NCBI RefSeq assembly: GCF_025965415.1 | Contig: NZ_JAOPWY010000113.1 | Coordinates: 1 to 49,476, forward strand | DNA: 49,476 nt | Origin: Nocardioides sp. | GTDB taxonomy: Bacteria > Actinomycetota > Actinomycetes > Propionibacteriales > Nocardioidaceae | Direction of reading: 5' to 3' | In this document: positions 8,052 through 16,521 of the stretch, piece after piece | Numbering within the stretch: the stretch's first letter is position 1 | Layout: every line of letters begins with the position of its first letter | Notes under the pieces: generated by a model | Seen by the model: only the letters and a program-made list of their open reading frames with translations | What the model was told of the DNA's origin: nothing | Databases searched by the model: none | Position numbers and translations under genes: made by a program

Positions 8052-8761
8052 GAGCGTCCGGCGTGCTCGCGCGCCGCCGCCACGAGTCCGGCCATCAGCC
8101 CGACCTCGACACGCGTCTCGGGGTGCCACTGGACGGCGAGGCAGTAGCGGTCGCCGGGGGCCTCCATCGCCTCCACGGTCCCGTCCGTGGCGCGCGCGAC
8201 GGCCGTGAAGCCGGGATGCCTGGCCACCGACTGGTGGTGGTGGCAGCTGACCTCGACGCGGGGGCCGACGAGGCCCGCGAGCCGGGAGCCCGGCTCGGTG
8301 TCCACCTCGACGGTGCCGTACTCGTCGCCGCCGGGGGAGTGCCTCTCGTGACCGACGAGGTCGGGCGTGTGCTGGTCGAGCGAGCCCCCCGCGTGCACGG
8401 CCATCAGCTGCATCCCCCGGCAGATCCCGAGCACCGGCAGTCCTGCTGCGTCGGCCGCGGTGAGCAGCGCGAGCTCCCAGGCGTCGCGCTCGGGCTGCCA
8501 GCCCGCGGTCTGCGGGTGCGGCGAGGCGCCGTACCTCCCCGGGTCGACGTCGGCGCCACCCGAGACGACGAGGGCGTCGATGCGGGACACGACCCTCTCG
8601 GCCGCGTCCGGCAGGGCCACGGGAGGCAGCAGCAGGGGCACCCCGCCGGCGGTCTCCACCGCCACGGCGTACTCCGTGGGCAGCACGTCGGCGCGGGTGG
8701 TCCACACCCCCCACGCCGCGGTCTGGCGGTAGGTCGTCAGCCCGACGACCGGGGCATCCAT
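8048..8761 (-). CDS. Gamma-glutamyl-gamma-aminobutyrate hydrolase family protein (class I amidotransferase fold)
   Basis: A 237-residue peptidase C26 protein. The nucleophile elbow LGICRGMQLMAVHAGGSLDQ contains the catalytic cysteine, and AVQWHPE near the C-terminus supplies the His-Glu of the triad. N-terminal VVGLTTYR and VVSGGADVDPGRYG are typical of the PuuD group. It is expected to split the gamma-glutamyl amide formed by the ligase two genes upstream, returning glutamate. It ends a minus-strand set with ligase, aldehyde dehydrogenase and SDR, separated from the SDR by 10 bp, so co-transcription is likely. Confidence 0.9.
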   Translation of the reverse strand: MDAPVVGLTTYRQTAAWGVWTTRADVLPTEYAVAVETAGGVPLLLPPVALPDAAERVVSRIDALVVSGGADVDPGRYGASPHPQTAGWQPERDAWELALLTAADAAGLPVLGICRGMQLMAVHAGGSLDQHTPDLVGHERHSPGGDEYGTVEVDTEPGSRLAGLVGPRVEVSCHHHQSVARHPGFTAVARATDGTVEAMEAPGDRYCLAVQWHPETRVEVGLMAGLVAAAREHAGRS

Positions 8762-8771
8762 CGCCGCCCGC

Positions 8772-9551
8772 TCAGAGGGGAGTGACGTAGGCGCCGGAGA
8801 TGCCGCCGTCCACGAGGAACGTGTTGGCCGTCATGAAGCTCGACTCGTCGGAGGCGAGGAAGAGCACGGCGTTGGCCATCTCCTCGGGCTCGGCGAACCG
8901 ACCCATCGGCACGTGCACCAGCCGACGGGCCGCGCGCTCGGCGTCGCTCGCGAAGAGCTCCTTGAGCAGCGGTGTGTTGACGGGACCGGGGCACAGGGCG
9001 TTGACCCGCACGCCCTCGCGGGCGAACTGCACGCCGAGCTCGCGGGACATCGACAGGACGCCGCCCTTGGAGGCGGAGTAGGAGATCTGCGAGGTCGCGG
9101 CGCCCATCACGGCCACGAAGGACGCGGTGTTGATGATCGAGCCGCGCTTCTGCTCGAGCATGTAGGGGAGGGCCGCCTTGCAGCAGAGGTAGACGCTGGT
9201 CAGGTTGACCTCCTGCACCCTCCGCCAGGCGTCGAGGTCGGTGTCGAGGATCGAGTCGTCCTCCGGCGGGGAGATGCCGGCGTTGTTGAAGGCGATGTCG
9301 ACCGAGCCGTAGGTGTCCTTCGCCGTCCGGAACAGGGCGTCGACCTCGTCCTTCGAGGTCACGTCGACGTGCACGTACGTCGCCACGTCCGCGCCGCCGA
9401 GCTCGGTGACCAGCGCCTCGCCCGCAGCGTCGTCGATGTCGCCGATCACGACGCGCGCTCCCTCCTCGACGAAGCGTCGTACGGTCGCCAGGCCGATGCC
9501 GCTGCAACCGCCTGTGACGACGGCCGTGCGGCCCTCGATGCGTCCTGCCAT
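8772..9551 (-). CDS. SDR family NAD(P)-dependent oxidoreductase
   Basis: A 259-residue classical short-chain dehydrogenase. The nucleotide loop TGGCSGIGLA is at about residues 14-23, NNAG at about 90, the catalytic Ser in INTASF, and the YSASK tetrad residues at about 155-159. The C-terminus ends SFMTANTFLVDGGISG as usual. The Asp-Ile-Asp after strand 2 (VVIGDIDD) favours NAD over NADP. In this gene set it takes the place of an FAD amine oxidase, so I infer that it oxidises the hydroxyl group of a gamma-glutamylated amino alcohol; the sequence alone shows only that it is an SDR. Confidence 0.9.
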   Translation of the reverse strand: MAGRIEGRTAVVTGGCSGIGLATVRRFVEEGARVVIGDIDDAAGEALVTELGGADVATYVHVDVTSKDEVDALFRTAKDTYGSVDIAFNNAGISPPEDDSILDTDLDAWRRVQEVNLTSVYLCCKAALPYMLEQKRGSIINTASFVAVMGAATSQISYSASKGGVLSMSRELGVQFAREGVRVNALCPGPVNTPLLKELFASDAERAARRLVHVPMGRFAEPEEMANAVLFLASDESSFMTANTFLVDGGISGAYVTPL

Positions 9552-9589
9552 GGGTGGGTTCCTTGCCTTTCGGAGCTGGATCCTGGGGA

Positions 9590-10942
9590 TCAGTGGGCGA
9601 TGAAGACGTTCTTCTCCTCGGTGAACGCGTTCGGCGCGTCCGGCCCGAGCTCGCGGCCGAGGCCGGACTGCTTGTAGCCGCCGAAGGGCGTCCAGTAGCG
9701 CACCGAGGAGTGGCTGTTGACCGAGAGGTTCCCGGCCTCGACGCGGCGGGCGACCCGCAGCGCGCGACCGATGTCGGTGGTGAAGATCGAGCCGGAGAGG
9801 CCGTAGTCGGAGTCGTTGGCCAGCGCCACGGCCTCGTCTTCGTCGTCGAAGGGCATGACGGCGACGACCGGGCCGAAGACCTCCTCGCGCCACACCGGCT
9901 CGCTGGTGTCGGTGGACTCGACCACGGTCGGTGGCAGCCACCAGCCGGGACCGTCGGGTGCGCTGCCGGTGAAGGCGACGGTGGCGTCGTCGAGGTAGCG
10001 CTGCACGGTGTCGCGCTGCGCCGCCGAGACCATCGGCCCCATCTCGCTGCGCTCGTCCGCGGGGTCCAGCACCCGGAAGTCGGTGACCGCCGTCTGCAGG
10101 CGGCCCACGAACTCGTCGTACGCCGATCGCTGCACGAGGATCCGCGAGCGTGCGCAGCAGTCCTGGCCCGCGTTGTCGAAGACGGCGTACGGCGCGCTGG
10201 CGGCCGCCGCCGCGACGTCGGTGTCGGCGAAGACGATGTTGGCGCTCTTGCCGCCGAGCTCGAGGGTCACCCGCTTCACCTGGTCCGCGCAGCCGGCCAT
10301 GATCTGCTTGCCGACACCGGTGGAGCCGGTGAAGCAGACCTTGCGGACGAGCGGGTGCGTGACGAAGCGCTCGCCGACGACCGAGCCCTTGCCGGGGATG
10401 ACGTTGAGGACGCCCTCGGGAAGGCCGGCCACGAGCGCGAGCTCGCCGATCCGGATCGCCGTCAACGGGGTCAGCTCCGCCGGCTTGAGCACGACGGTGT
10501 TGCCGGCGGCGAGGGCCGGGGCGAAGCCCCACGCGGCGATCGGCATCGGGAAGTTCCAGGGGACGATGATGCCCACGACGCCCAGGGGCTCGTGGAACGT
10601 CACGTCGGTGCCGCCGGCAACCGGGATCTGGCGCCCGAAGAGCCGTTCCGGCGCCGCCGAGTAGTAGTTGAGGCAGTCGCGGACGTTGCCGGCCTCCCAG
10701 CGGGCGTTGCCGATCGTGTGCCCCGCGTTGAGCACCTCCAGCTGGGCGAGCTCCTCGAGGTGCTCGTCGATGACCGCGGCGAAGGCCCGCAGCAGGCGGG
10801 CGCGTTCGCCGGGGGCCACGTCGCGCCATGCCGGGAAGGCGTCGTGCGCCCGCGCGATGGCGGTGTCGGCGTCCTCGAGGGAGGCCGAGGCGGGGGAGGA
10901 GTCGAGCTCCACGCCGGTGGTCGGGTTGATCAGGGTGCTCAT
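9590..10942 (-). CDS. Aldehyde dehydrogenase family protein
   Basis: A 450-residue NAD(P)-dependent aldehyde dehydrogenase. It has the NAD pocket VPWNFPMPIAAWGFAPALAAG and FTGSTGVGK, the general base glutamate in VTLELGGKS, and the nucleophile in GQDCCARSR (first cysteine, matching GQxCxAxxR). It is slightly short for the family (about 480) because the N-terminal arm is brief. It starts 3 bp after the ligase stop, so the two are surely co-transcribed. By context it would oxidise a gamma-glutamylated amino aldehyde to the acid, like PuuC in putrescine breakdown; substrate choice is inferred. Confidence 0.93.
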   Translation of the reverse strand: MSTLINPTTGVELDSSPASASLEDADTAIARAHDAFPAWRDVAPGERARLLRAFAAVIDEHLEELAQLEVLNAGHTIGNARWEAGNVRDCLNYYSAAPERLFGRQIPVAGGTDVTFHEPLGVVGIIVPWNFPMPIAAWGFAPALAAGNTVVLKPAELTPLTAIRIGELALVAGLPEGVLNVIPGKGSVVGERFVTHPLVRKVCFTGSTGVGKQIMAGCADQVKRVTLELGGKSANIVFADTDVAAAAASAPYAVFDNAGQDCCARSRILVQRSAYDEFVGRLQTAVTDFRVLDPADERSEMGPMVSAAQRDTVQRYLDDATVAFTGSAPDGPGWWLPPTVVESTDTSEPVWREEVFGPVVAVMPFDDEDEAVALANDSDYGLSGSIFTTDIGRALRVARRVEAGNLSVNSHSSVRYWTPFGGYKQSGLGRELGPDAPNAFTEEKNVFIAH

Positions 10943-10945
10943 CCC

Positions 10946-12313
10946 TCAGAGCCTTTCGAAGCCGCGCACGAGCTCCCAGTCGGTCACGGCGGCGTTGTAC
11001 GCCGCCAGCTCGATGTCCGCCATGTTGGCGTAGTGGTCCACGACCTCGTCGCCCAGGGCCGCACGGACGACGGCCGAGCCGTGGAACGCCTCACGCGCCG
11101 CGCCCATCGTGTTCGGCACCCGCGGCTTGTCGGAGGCGTACGCGTTGCCGGTCAGCTCGGGCTCGAGCTCGAGCTCGTGGTCGATGCCGTGCAGTCCGCC
11201 CGCGATCATGGCGGCCAGCGCGAGGTAGGGGTTGGCGTCCGCCCCGGGGATGCGGTTCTCCATCCGCGCGCCGGCTCCACGGCCCACCAACCGCACGGCA
11301 CAGGTGCGGTTGTCGAGGCCCCAGCCGAGGGTCGTGGGGGCGAAGGAACCGTCGGCGAAGCGCTTGTAGGAGTTGATGTTGGGCGCGAAGAACAGCGTGT
11401 AGTCCGCCGCGGTGGCCAGCACGCCCGCGATGAACCTGTCGTAGAGCGGCGTGCGCGCGTCGGAGTCCTTGTCCCAGAACACCAGCTCGCCGTCGTCGCC
11501 GCGCAGCGACAGGTGGATGTGGCACGAGTTGCCCTCGCGCTCGTTGGGCTTGGCCATGAACGTCACGGACTTGCCGTGCTGCGCCGCGATCTCCTTCGCC
11601 GCGTTCTTGTAGACGACGTGGTTGTCGGCGGTGGTGAGCGCGTCGTTGAAGAGGAAGCCGACCTCGTGCTGGCCGAAGTTGCACTCGCCCTTCGCGCCCT
11701 CGACGTCCAGGCCCGCGGCGTACATGTGGTTGCGGATGTCGCGCAGCAGTGGCTCGACGCGGGTGGTGCCGAGGATGGAGTAGTCGACGTTGTACTGGTT
11801 GGCCGGGGTGAGGTCGCGGTAGCGCTTGCGCCACGCCTCCTCGTAGGTGTCGTCGTAGACGACGAGCTCCAGCTCGGTCCCGGCCATCGCGACGAGTCCG
11901 CGCTCGGCCAGCTTGTCCAGCTGGGCCTTGAGGATCGATCGCGGGGACGCCACCACCGGACCGTGGTCGGCCCACTCCAGGTCGCACTGGACCATCGCCG
12001 TGCCGGGCAGCCACGGCAGCAGGCGGATGGTCTGCTCGTCCAGCACGAGCTCCATGTCGCCGTAGCCCTTGTCCCACGAGGTCATCGCATAGCCGTCCAC
12101 GGTGTTCATGTCGACGTCGACGGCCAGCAGGTAGTTGCAGCCCTCGGTCCCGTGCCCGGCGACGTGGTCGAGGAAGTAGCGCCCGTGCAGCCGCTTGCCC
12201 TGCAACCGGCCCTGCATGTCGGTGAAGGCGACGACGACGGTGTCGACCTCCCCGGCGTCGATGCGCTGCCGCAGGGCGTCCATGTCCAGGTGGCGGTCGT
12301 TGCGAGTGCTCAC
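10946..12313 (-). CDS. Glutamine synthetase-like gamma-glutamyl-amine ligase
   Basis: A 455-residue GS-fold enzyme from GTG with a good SD (GGAGAAGGAGAG). N-terminal VVVAFTDMQGRLQGKRL is the beta-grasp region; GTELELVVYDD and the metal-site region SCHIHLSL match the catalytic half, and NPYLALAAMIAGGLHGI is the late GS signature. The usual adenylylation-site region of GlnA is not evident. Such GS-like enzymes (PuuA, Streptomyces GlnA3 and GlnA4) join glutamate to polyamines or ethanolamine using ATP. With the downstream hydrolase and dehydrogenases this is the first step of an amine catabolic route; the substrate is inferred. Confidence 0.9.
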   Translation of the reverse strand: MSTRNDRHLDMDALRQRIDAGEVDTVVVAFTDMQGRLQGKRLHGRYFLDHVAGHGTEGCNYLLAVDVDMNTVDGYAMTSWDKGYGDMELVLDEQTIRLLPWLPGTAMVQCDLEWADHGPVVASPRSILKAQLDKLAERGLVAMAGTELELVVYDDTYEEAWRKRYRDLTPANQYNVDYSILGTTRVEPLLRDIRNHMYAAGLDVEGAKGECNFGQHEVGFLFNDALTTADNHVVYKNAAKEIAAQHGKSVTFMAKPNEREGNSCHIHLSLRGDDGELVFWDKDSDARTPLYDRFIAGVLATAADYTLFFAPNINSYKRFADGSFAPTTLGWGLDNRTCAVRLVGRGAGARMENRIPGADANPYLALAAMIAGGLHGIDHELELEPELTGNAYASDKPRVPNTMGAAREAFHGSAVVRAALGDEVVDHYANMADIELAAYNAAVTDWELVRGFERL

Positions 12314-12343
12314 GTGCTCTCCTTCTCCAGTCAGGCGTGCGGG

Positions 12344-13078
12344 TCAGACGAGCAGGCCGCGCAGGAGCGCGGCGGTGTCGTCGCAGTGGTCCTCCATCAC
12401 CTTGCGGGCGCGGTCGGGGCGCCCGTTGAGGATGGCCGTGCAGATGAGCCGGTGCTGGCGGTGCGAGTGCCCGATGTTGGGCTCGAGCGCCGGGATCGCC
12501 GCGAGCATCGAGTCGAGGGTCGACTGCACCGAGGTGACCGCCTCCTGGAGCCGGTCCGAGCCGCTGAGCGACGCGATGGTCAGGTGGAGGCGCGAGTCGG
12601 CCTGGCGGTGGGCCCGCTTGCCGGACGCGTCCTGCACGGCCGCCTCGGACGCGGTGAGCCGTTCGCGGTCGGCCGCGGAGAGCTCGAGCGAGGCGGCGAG
12701 GTGGGCCGCGCCGGGCTCGACGACGCGACGGAACTCCAGGGCGTCGAGCCAATCGGACTTGGTGGTGTGGGAGAGCCGGGACAGGCCGCCCCGGAAGCGC
12801 CCCCGCGCCGGCGACGTCACCGTCGAGCCGCCGCCACGGCCGCGGCGGGTCTCCACGAGCCCCGCCTCCCGCAGCGCGGCGATGGCCTCGCGCAGGGTGG
12901 CCCGGCTGACGGCCAGGCGCTCGGCGAGCTCCCGCTCGGGCGGCAGCAGGCTGCCGACGGGATAGACCCCGAGCCGGATCGCGGTCGCGAGCTGCTCCAC
13001 GCATCCCTCGAAGGCGTGGTGCCCGCGCACCGGCCGGAGCACCGCCGAGGTGAGGTGCTCGTGCGGCTGCGCGGTCAT
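12344..13078 (-). CDS. FadR-type GntR transcriptional regulator
   Basis: A 244-residue regulator from ATG (MTAQPHEHL). The winged helix spans about residues 20-90 with LPPERELAERLAVSRATLREAIAALREAGLVETRRGRGG, followed by an all-helical FCD effector domain with the metal-ligand positions FRRVVEPGAAHLAA, LHLTIA and HRQHRLICTAI. An in-frame ATG at 13112-13114 would add 12 residues but overlaps the likely operator. The gene lies first in the minus-strand amine catabolism set, 30 bp before the ligase, and is divergent from the permease. It probably represses both arms until the amine or a gamma-glutamyl derivative binds. Confidence 0.9.
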   Translation of the reverse strand: MTAQPHEHLTSAVLRPVRGHHAFEGCVEQLATAIRLGVYPVGSLLPPERELAERLAVSRATLREAIAALREAGLVETRRGRGGGSTVTSPARGRFRGGLSRLSHTTKSDWLDALEFRRVVEPGAAHLAASLELSAADRERLTASEAAVQDASGKRAHRQADSRLHLTIASLSGSDRLQEAVTSVQSTLDSMLAAIPALEPNIGHSHRQHRLICTAILNGRPDRARKVMEDHCDDTAALLRGLLV

Positions 13079-13114
13079 GCGGGCCAGTCTGTGCAGGTTG
13101 GCCCCGGACGTCAA

Positions 13115-13132
13115 TGGTCGGAGTTCAGACCA
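13115..13132. promoter_or_regulatory. Candidate GntR operator TGGTC-N8-GACCA
   Basis: An inverted repeat TGGTC / GACCA with an 8-bp spacer sits between the divergent GntR regulator and the APC permease, inside a short AT-richer stretch ending CAATTTTTCG. FadR-type regulators bind TGGTC/GACCA-like half sites, although E. coli FadR has them almost adjacent. The location fits autoregulation and control of the permease. It is inferred from pattern and position only. Confidence 0.5.
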
Positions 13133-13214
13133 ATTTTTCGTCAGGCCTCTTTACGGCCGGTCCCGCGCGGCCCTACGGTGCCGAGCAACCACTGACGCCC
13201 CGAGAGGTGTGCCC

Positions 13215-14789
13215 ATGTCCGCAGCAGAGTCCGCGCCCGAGCGAGAACTCACCGATGACGAGAAGCACCTGGCCAGGCTGGGTTACTCGCAAGAGCTCAG
13301 TCGGAGCTGGTCGAGCTTCTCCAACTTCGCCATCTCGTTCTCCATCATCTCGATCCTCGCCGGATGCCTGACCACCTACGGAGCAGGTATCGCGAACGGC
13401 GGACCGGTCTCGATCTCGTGGTCGTGGCCGATCATCTCGGTCTTCATCCTGATCATCGGCTTCACGATGTCCGAGTTGGTGTCGGCCATGCCGACCTCCG
13501 GGGGGATCTACTACTGGGCGTCCAAGCTCGGTGGTCCCGCAGCCGGGTTCTTCACCGGCTGGTTGAACCTGATCGGCCTCGTGGCCGTGACCGCGTCGGT
13601 CGCCTACGGGTGTGCCACCTTCTTCGAGCTCACCTTCCTGGCCTGGGGCTGGGCCGACGAGTTCTCGCTCAACGTGGTCTTCGTGATCTTCCTGGTGATC
13701 TTGACGTTCATCACAGTGGTGAACATCTTCTCCAGCCACCTGCTCGCGGTGATCAACAACGTCTCGGTGTGGTGGCACGTCGCCGGCGCGGCATTCCTCG
13801 TCGGCGTGCTCATCATCGTGCCGGACCAGCACCTCAGCGTCTCGCAGGTCTTCACCGACAAGTTCAACGGCTCCGGATGGGCGGACGGGTCGACGAGCAG
13901 CCTCGTGTACTTCCTGGCGATCATCCCGTTCGGCTTCATCCTCACCCAGTACACGATCACCGGGTTCGACGCCTCGGTGCACCTGTCCGAGGAGACCCAG
14001 GGCGCGGCGAACTCGGCCGCCAAGGGCATCTGGCAGTCGATCTTCTACTCCGCCGTCGGCGGCTACATCCTGCTGCTCGCCGTCACCTTCGCGATCCCGC
14101 AGGTCGACGGGGTTCCTGACTACGCGAGCATCCCCGCCGGCGGTGTCGCCTACGTCTTCGACACCGCTCTGGGGTCGACGTGGGGTGGGTTGCTGCTGTT
14201 CATCTCGTCGTGCGCGCAGCTCTTCTGCGCGACGGCCTGCCTGACCTCGACGTCGCGGATGATGTTCGCGTTCAGCCGCGACCGGGCTGTTCCCGGCTCG
14301 CGCTTCTGGTCGAAGGTCAACGCGCAGCGGACCCCGGCCAACGCCGTGATCTTCGCGGCCGTCCTGGGCGCGATCATCACGCTCCCGGCACTGAAGTCGG
14401 TCAACGGCATCCCGACGGCGTTCTACGCGGTCACGTCCGTCTCGGTCATCGGCCTCTACTTCTCCTTCGCGATCCCGATCTACCTGCGCTGGCGTGCCGG
14501 CGACTCGTTCGAGGTCGGGACCTGGAACAACGGCAGCAAGTACAAGTGGATGAACCTCGTCGCCGTGATCGAGATCGTCGTCGTCGGCATCATGCTGATG
14601 CTCCCGACGTCGCCGTTCGGCGCGCCGTGGCGAGACGAGTTCGACTGGGCGGCAGTCAACTACGCACCGCTCATGGTGCTCGGCGTGCTGCTGGTGCTGG
14701 CCCTCTGGTGGACGCTCTCCGCGAGGAAGTGGTTCACCGGGCCCGTGCGGACGATCGACCAGGCCGTCGTCGACGCCTTCAAGGACTGA
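13215..14789 (+). CDS. APC family amino acid/amine permease
   Basis: A 524-residue transporter with about twelve membrane helices. N-terminal LGYSQELSRSWSSFSNFAISFSIISILAG followed by MPTSGGIYYWASKLGG is typical of the amino acid-polyamine-organocation family. TGFDASVHLSEETQGAA, on the helix 6-8 side, matches the GABA/choline permease-like subgroup. GAGAGG lies about 8 nt before the ATG. It is transcribed divergently from the GntR regulator and ligase operon, so I infer that it imports the amine those enzymes degrade. No other amine importer is in the window. Confidence 0.9.
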   Translation: MSAAESAPERELTDDEKHLARLGYSQELSRSWSSFSNFAISFSIISILAGCLTTYGAGIANGGPVSISWSWPIISVFILIIGFTMSELVSAMPTSGGIYYWASKLGGPAAGFFTGWLNLIGLVAVTASVAYGCATFFELTFLAWGWADEFSLNVVFVIFLVILTFITVVNIFSSHLLAVINNVSVWWHVAGAAFLVGVLIIVPDQHLSVSQVFTDKFNGSGWADGSTSSLVYFLAIIPFGFILTQYTITGFDASVHLSEETQGAANSAAKGIWQSIFYSAVGGYILLLAVTFAIPQVDGVPDYASIPAGGVAYVFDTALGSTWGGLLLFISSCAQLFCATACLTSTSRMMFAFSRDRAVPGSRFWSKVNAQRTPANAVIFAAVLGAIITLPALKSVNGIPTAFYAVTSVSVIGLYFSFAIPIYLRWRAGDSFEVGTWNNGSKYKWMNLVAVIEIVVVGIMLMLPTSPFGAPWRDEFDWAAVNYAPLMVLGVLLVLALWWTLSARKWFTGPVRTIDQAVVDAFKD

Positions 14790-14811
14790 TCGGCGGCACA
14801 TCACACACGTG

Positions 14812-14850
14812 GACGAAGGACCCCGGGTCGGTGACCCGGGGTCCTTCGTC
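14812..14850 (+). terminator. Strong hairpin after the permease gene
   Basis: An exactly paired 18-bp stem (GACGAAGGACCCCGGGTC and its complement) around a GGT loop, 23 bp after the permease stop. It has no run of T, as is common for actinobacterial terminators, and would also stop minus-strand transcription coming from the tRNA. Confidence 0.8.
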
Positions 14851-14868
14851 GTACGTGCTCCGAAATGA

Positions 14869-14898
14869 AGAAAAGGCTCCGTGGAGCCGGAGCCTTCT
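14869..14898 (-). terminator. Intrinsic terminator of tRNA-Leu
   Basis: On the minus strand AGAAGGCTCC and GGAGCCTTTTCTT form a stem around an 8-nt loop, followed by a T-rich tail. It begins a few bases after the 3' end of the tRNA, the expected place for its transcription stop. Confidence 0.75.
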
Positions 14899-14901
14899 CA
14901 G

Positions 14902-14987
14902 TGTCCGAGGGGGGACTTGAACCCCCACGCCCTAATACGGGCACTAGCACCTCAAGCTAGCGCGTCTGCCAATTCCGCCACCCGGAC
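14902..14987 (-). tRNA. tRNA-Leu (anticodon GAG)
   Basis: An 86-nt class II tRNA. The acceptor stem GTCCGGG pairs with CTCGGAC (one G-T), with discriminator A. The anticodon stem CTAGC/GCTAG carries loop TTGAGGT, giving anticodon GAG for CUC/CUU leucine codons. A long variable arm (TGCCCGTATTAGGGCG) and a T arm with GGTTCAAGTC are clear. CCA is not encoded. It stands alone with its own promoter and terminator. Confidence 0.95.
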
Positions 14988-14999
14988 GAGTGCTGGAGA

Positions 15000-15030
15000 A
15001 CAGTAGCAAAACGGTCGGCTCGACATTCAA
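15000..15030 (-). promoter_or_regulatory. Candidate promoter of tRNA-Leu
   Basis: On the minus strand a TTGAAT (-35) and TACTGT (-10) separated by 19 bp lie with the -10 about 12 nt before the tRNA 5' end. The spacer is slightly long, so this is a moderate call. Confidence 0.45.
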
Positions 15031-15068
15031 TCGGGGACGATGCTGCCTTCTGGGGCAGGATGGACGGC

Positions 15069-16400
15069 ATGGACGACCGCTCCGCAACGCCTTCCCGGGA
15101 CCTCTCCTACGACCCTGCAGCCGAGGTGGTGCAGCTGTGCCAGGAGCTGATCCGCATCGACACCTCCAACTACGGCACCGACGACGGGCCGGGGGAGCGC
15201 AAGGCGGCCGAGTACGTCGCCGCGCTGCTCGACGAGGTCGGGATCGAGAGCCAGGTCATCGAGGGCAGGCCCGGTCGGGCCAACGTCGTCGCGCGCTGGG
15301 GCGGTGGTGACGGCCGGGCCCCGCTGCTGCTCCACGGCCACCTCGACGTCGTACCCGCCGAGGCGTCCGACTGGCAGGTCGACCCCTTCAGCGGGGAGAT
15401 CAAGGACGGCCAGGTGTGGGGCCGAGGCGCGGTCGACATGAAGGACTTCGACGCAATGCTGCTCAGCGTCGTGCGCGCCCGCGCTGCTGCAGACGCCGCC
15501 CCCGACCGCGAGGTCGTGCTGTGCTTCACCGCCGACGAGGAGGCGGGCGGCCACTCCGGTGCCGGACGCCTGGTCGAGGACCACGCCGACCTGTTCGCCG
15601 ACTGCACCGAGGCCGTCGGCGAGGTGGGCGGCTTCTCCGCCACCGTGCGCGGACGGCGGGTCTACCTCATCGAGGCCGCCGAGAAGGGCATGGCCTGGAT
15701 GCGGCTCACCGCGCGTGGCCGGGCCGGGCACGGCTCGATGATCAACGACGACAACGCGGTCACGCGGCTCGCCGGGGCGGTCGCCCGCATCGGCGCGCAC
15801 CAGTGGCCGGTGCGACTGACCCCGACCATGGAGGTCCTGCTGGCCACGGTCGCCGAGCTCGCCGGCACCGAGGCCACCCCGGACAACGCCGAGGCACTCG
15901 TGGAGGAGTTCGGCGACGCGGCCCGCATGCTCGGCGCGGTCATCCGCAACACCGCCAACCCCACGATGATCAAGGCCGGCTACAAGACCAACGTCATCCC
16001 CACCGACGCGCAGGCCACGATCGACGGCCGCTTCCTGCCGGGCTACGAGGACGAGTTCTTCGCGACCCTGCACCAGCTGGCCGGCGACGGGATCGAGTTC
16101 GACTTCGAGTCCAAGCAGGACCCCTGGGAGACGCCGTACGACGGTGACCTGGTGACCGCGATGAGCCGCAGCCTGCTCGCCGAGGACCCGGACGCCCTTG
16201 TCGCGCCCTACCTCATGAGCGGGGGCACCGACGCCAAGCACTTCCGCAGGCTCGACATGCGCTCCTACGGCTTCGCGCCGCTGCGGCTGCCCGCCGACCT
16301 CGACTTCACCGCGCTCTTCCACGGCGTCGACGAGCGAGTGCCCGTGGACGCGCTCGAGTTCGGTGCGCGGGTGTTCGACCGGTTCCTCGACCAGGTCTGA
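15069..16400 (+). CDS. M20/M25/M40 family metallopeptidase
   Basis: A 443-residue enzyme with the di-zinc site residues of the M20 family: HGHLDVVP (first His-x-Asp), GRGAVDMK (bridging Asp) and FTADEEAGG (catalytic and metal Glu). A dimerisation lid domain follows, and the last metal His lies in FHGVDERVPV near the C-terminus. It probably hydrolyses a dipeptide or N-acyl amino acid in the cytoplasm; the subgroup annotated as dipeptidase/ArgE-like fits by length. An ATG nine bases upstream is in frame, but CAGGAT ends 7 nt before this ATG, which suits a leaderless start. Confidence 0.9.
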   Translation: MDDRSATPSRDLSYDPAAEVVQLCQELIRIDTSNYGTDDGPGERKAAEYVAALLDEVGIESQVIEGRPGRANVVARWGGGDGRAPLLLHGHLDVVPAEASDWQVDPFSGEIKDGQVWGRGAVDMKDFDAMLLSVVRARAAADAAPDREVVLCFTADEEAGGHSGAGRLVEDHADLFADCTEAVGEVGGFSATVRGRRVYLIEAAEKGMAWMRLTARGRAGHGSMINDDNAVTRLAGAVARIGAHQWPVRLTPTMEVLLATVAELAGTEATPDNAEALVEEFGDAARMLGAVIRNTANPTMIKAGYKTNVIPTDAQATIDGRFLPGYEDEFFATLHQLAGDGIEFDFESKQDPWETPYDGDLVTAMSRSLLAEDPDALVAPYLMSGGTDAKHFRRLDMRSYGFAPLRLPADLDFTALFHGVDERVPVDALEFGARVFDRFLDQV

Positions 16401-16521
16401 GCACCTCGGTGCGGTGATCTGCACGTCCGACCGCGGTCTCGGCAACTGTTGCGCACGTCACGGCCGGCCACCGGTGAGGGAATGCGCGCGACTGTGGCAC
16501 AGTTGCGACCACGAAGAGCAA

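Noticed and set aside
9554..13195. Plus-strand frame of 1213 codons opposite the amine catabolism genes
   Set aside because: It spans several well-identified genes and their gaps, has shadow composition and no domain; lack of stops follows from GC content.
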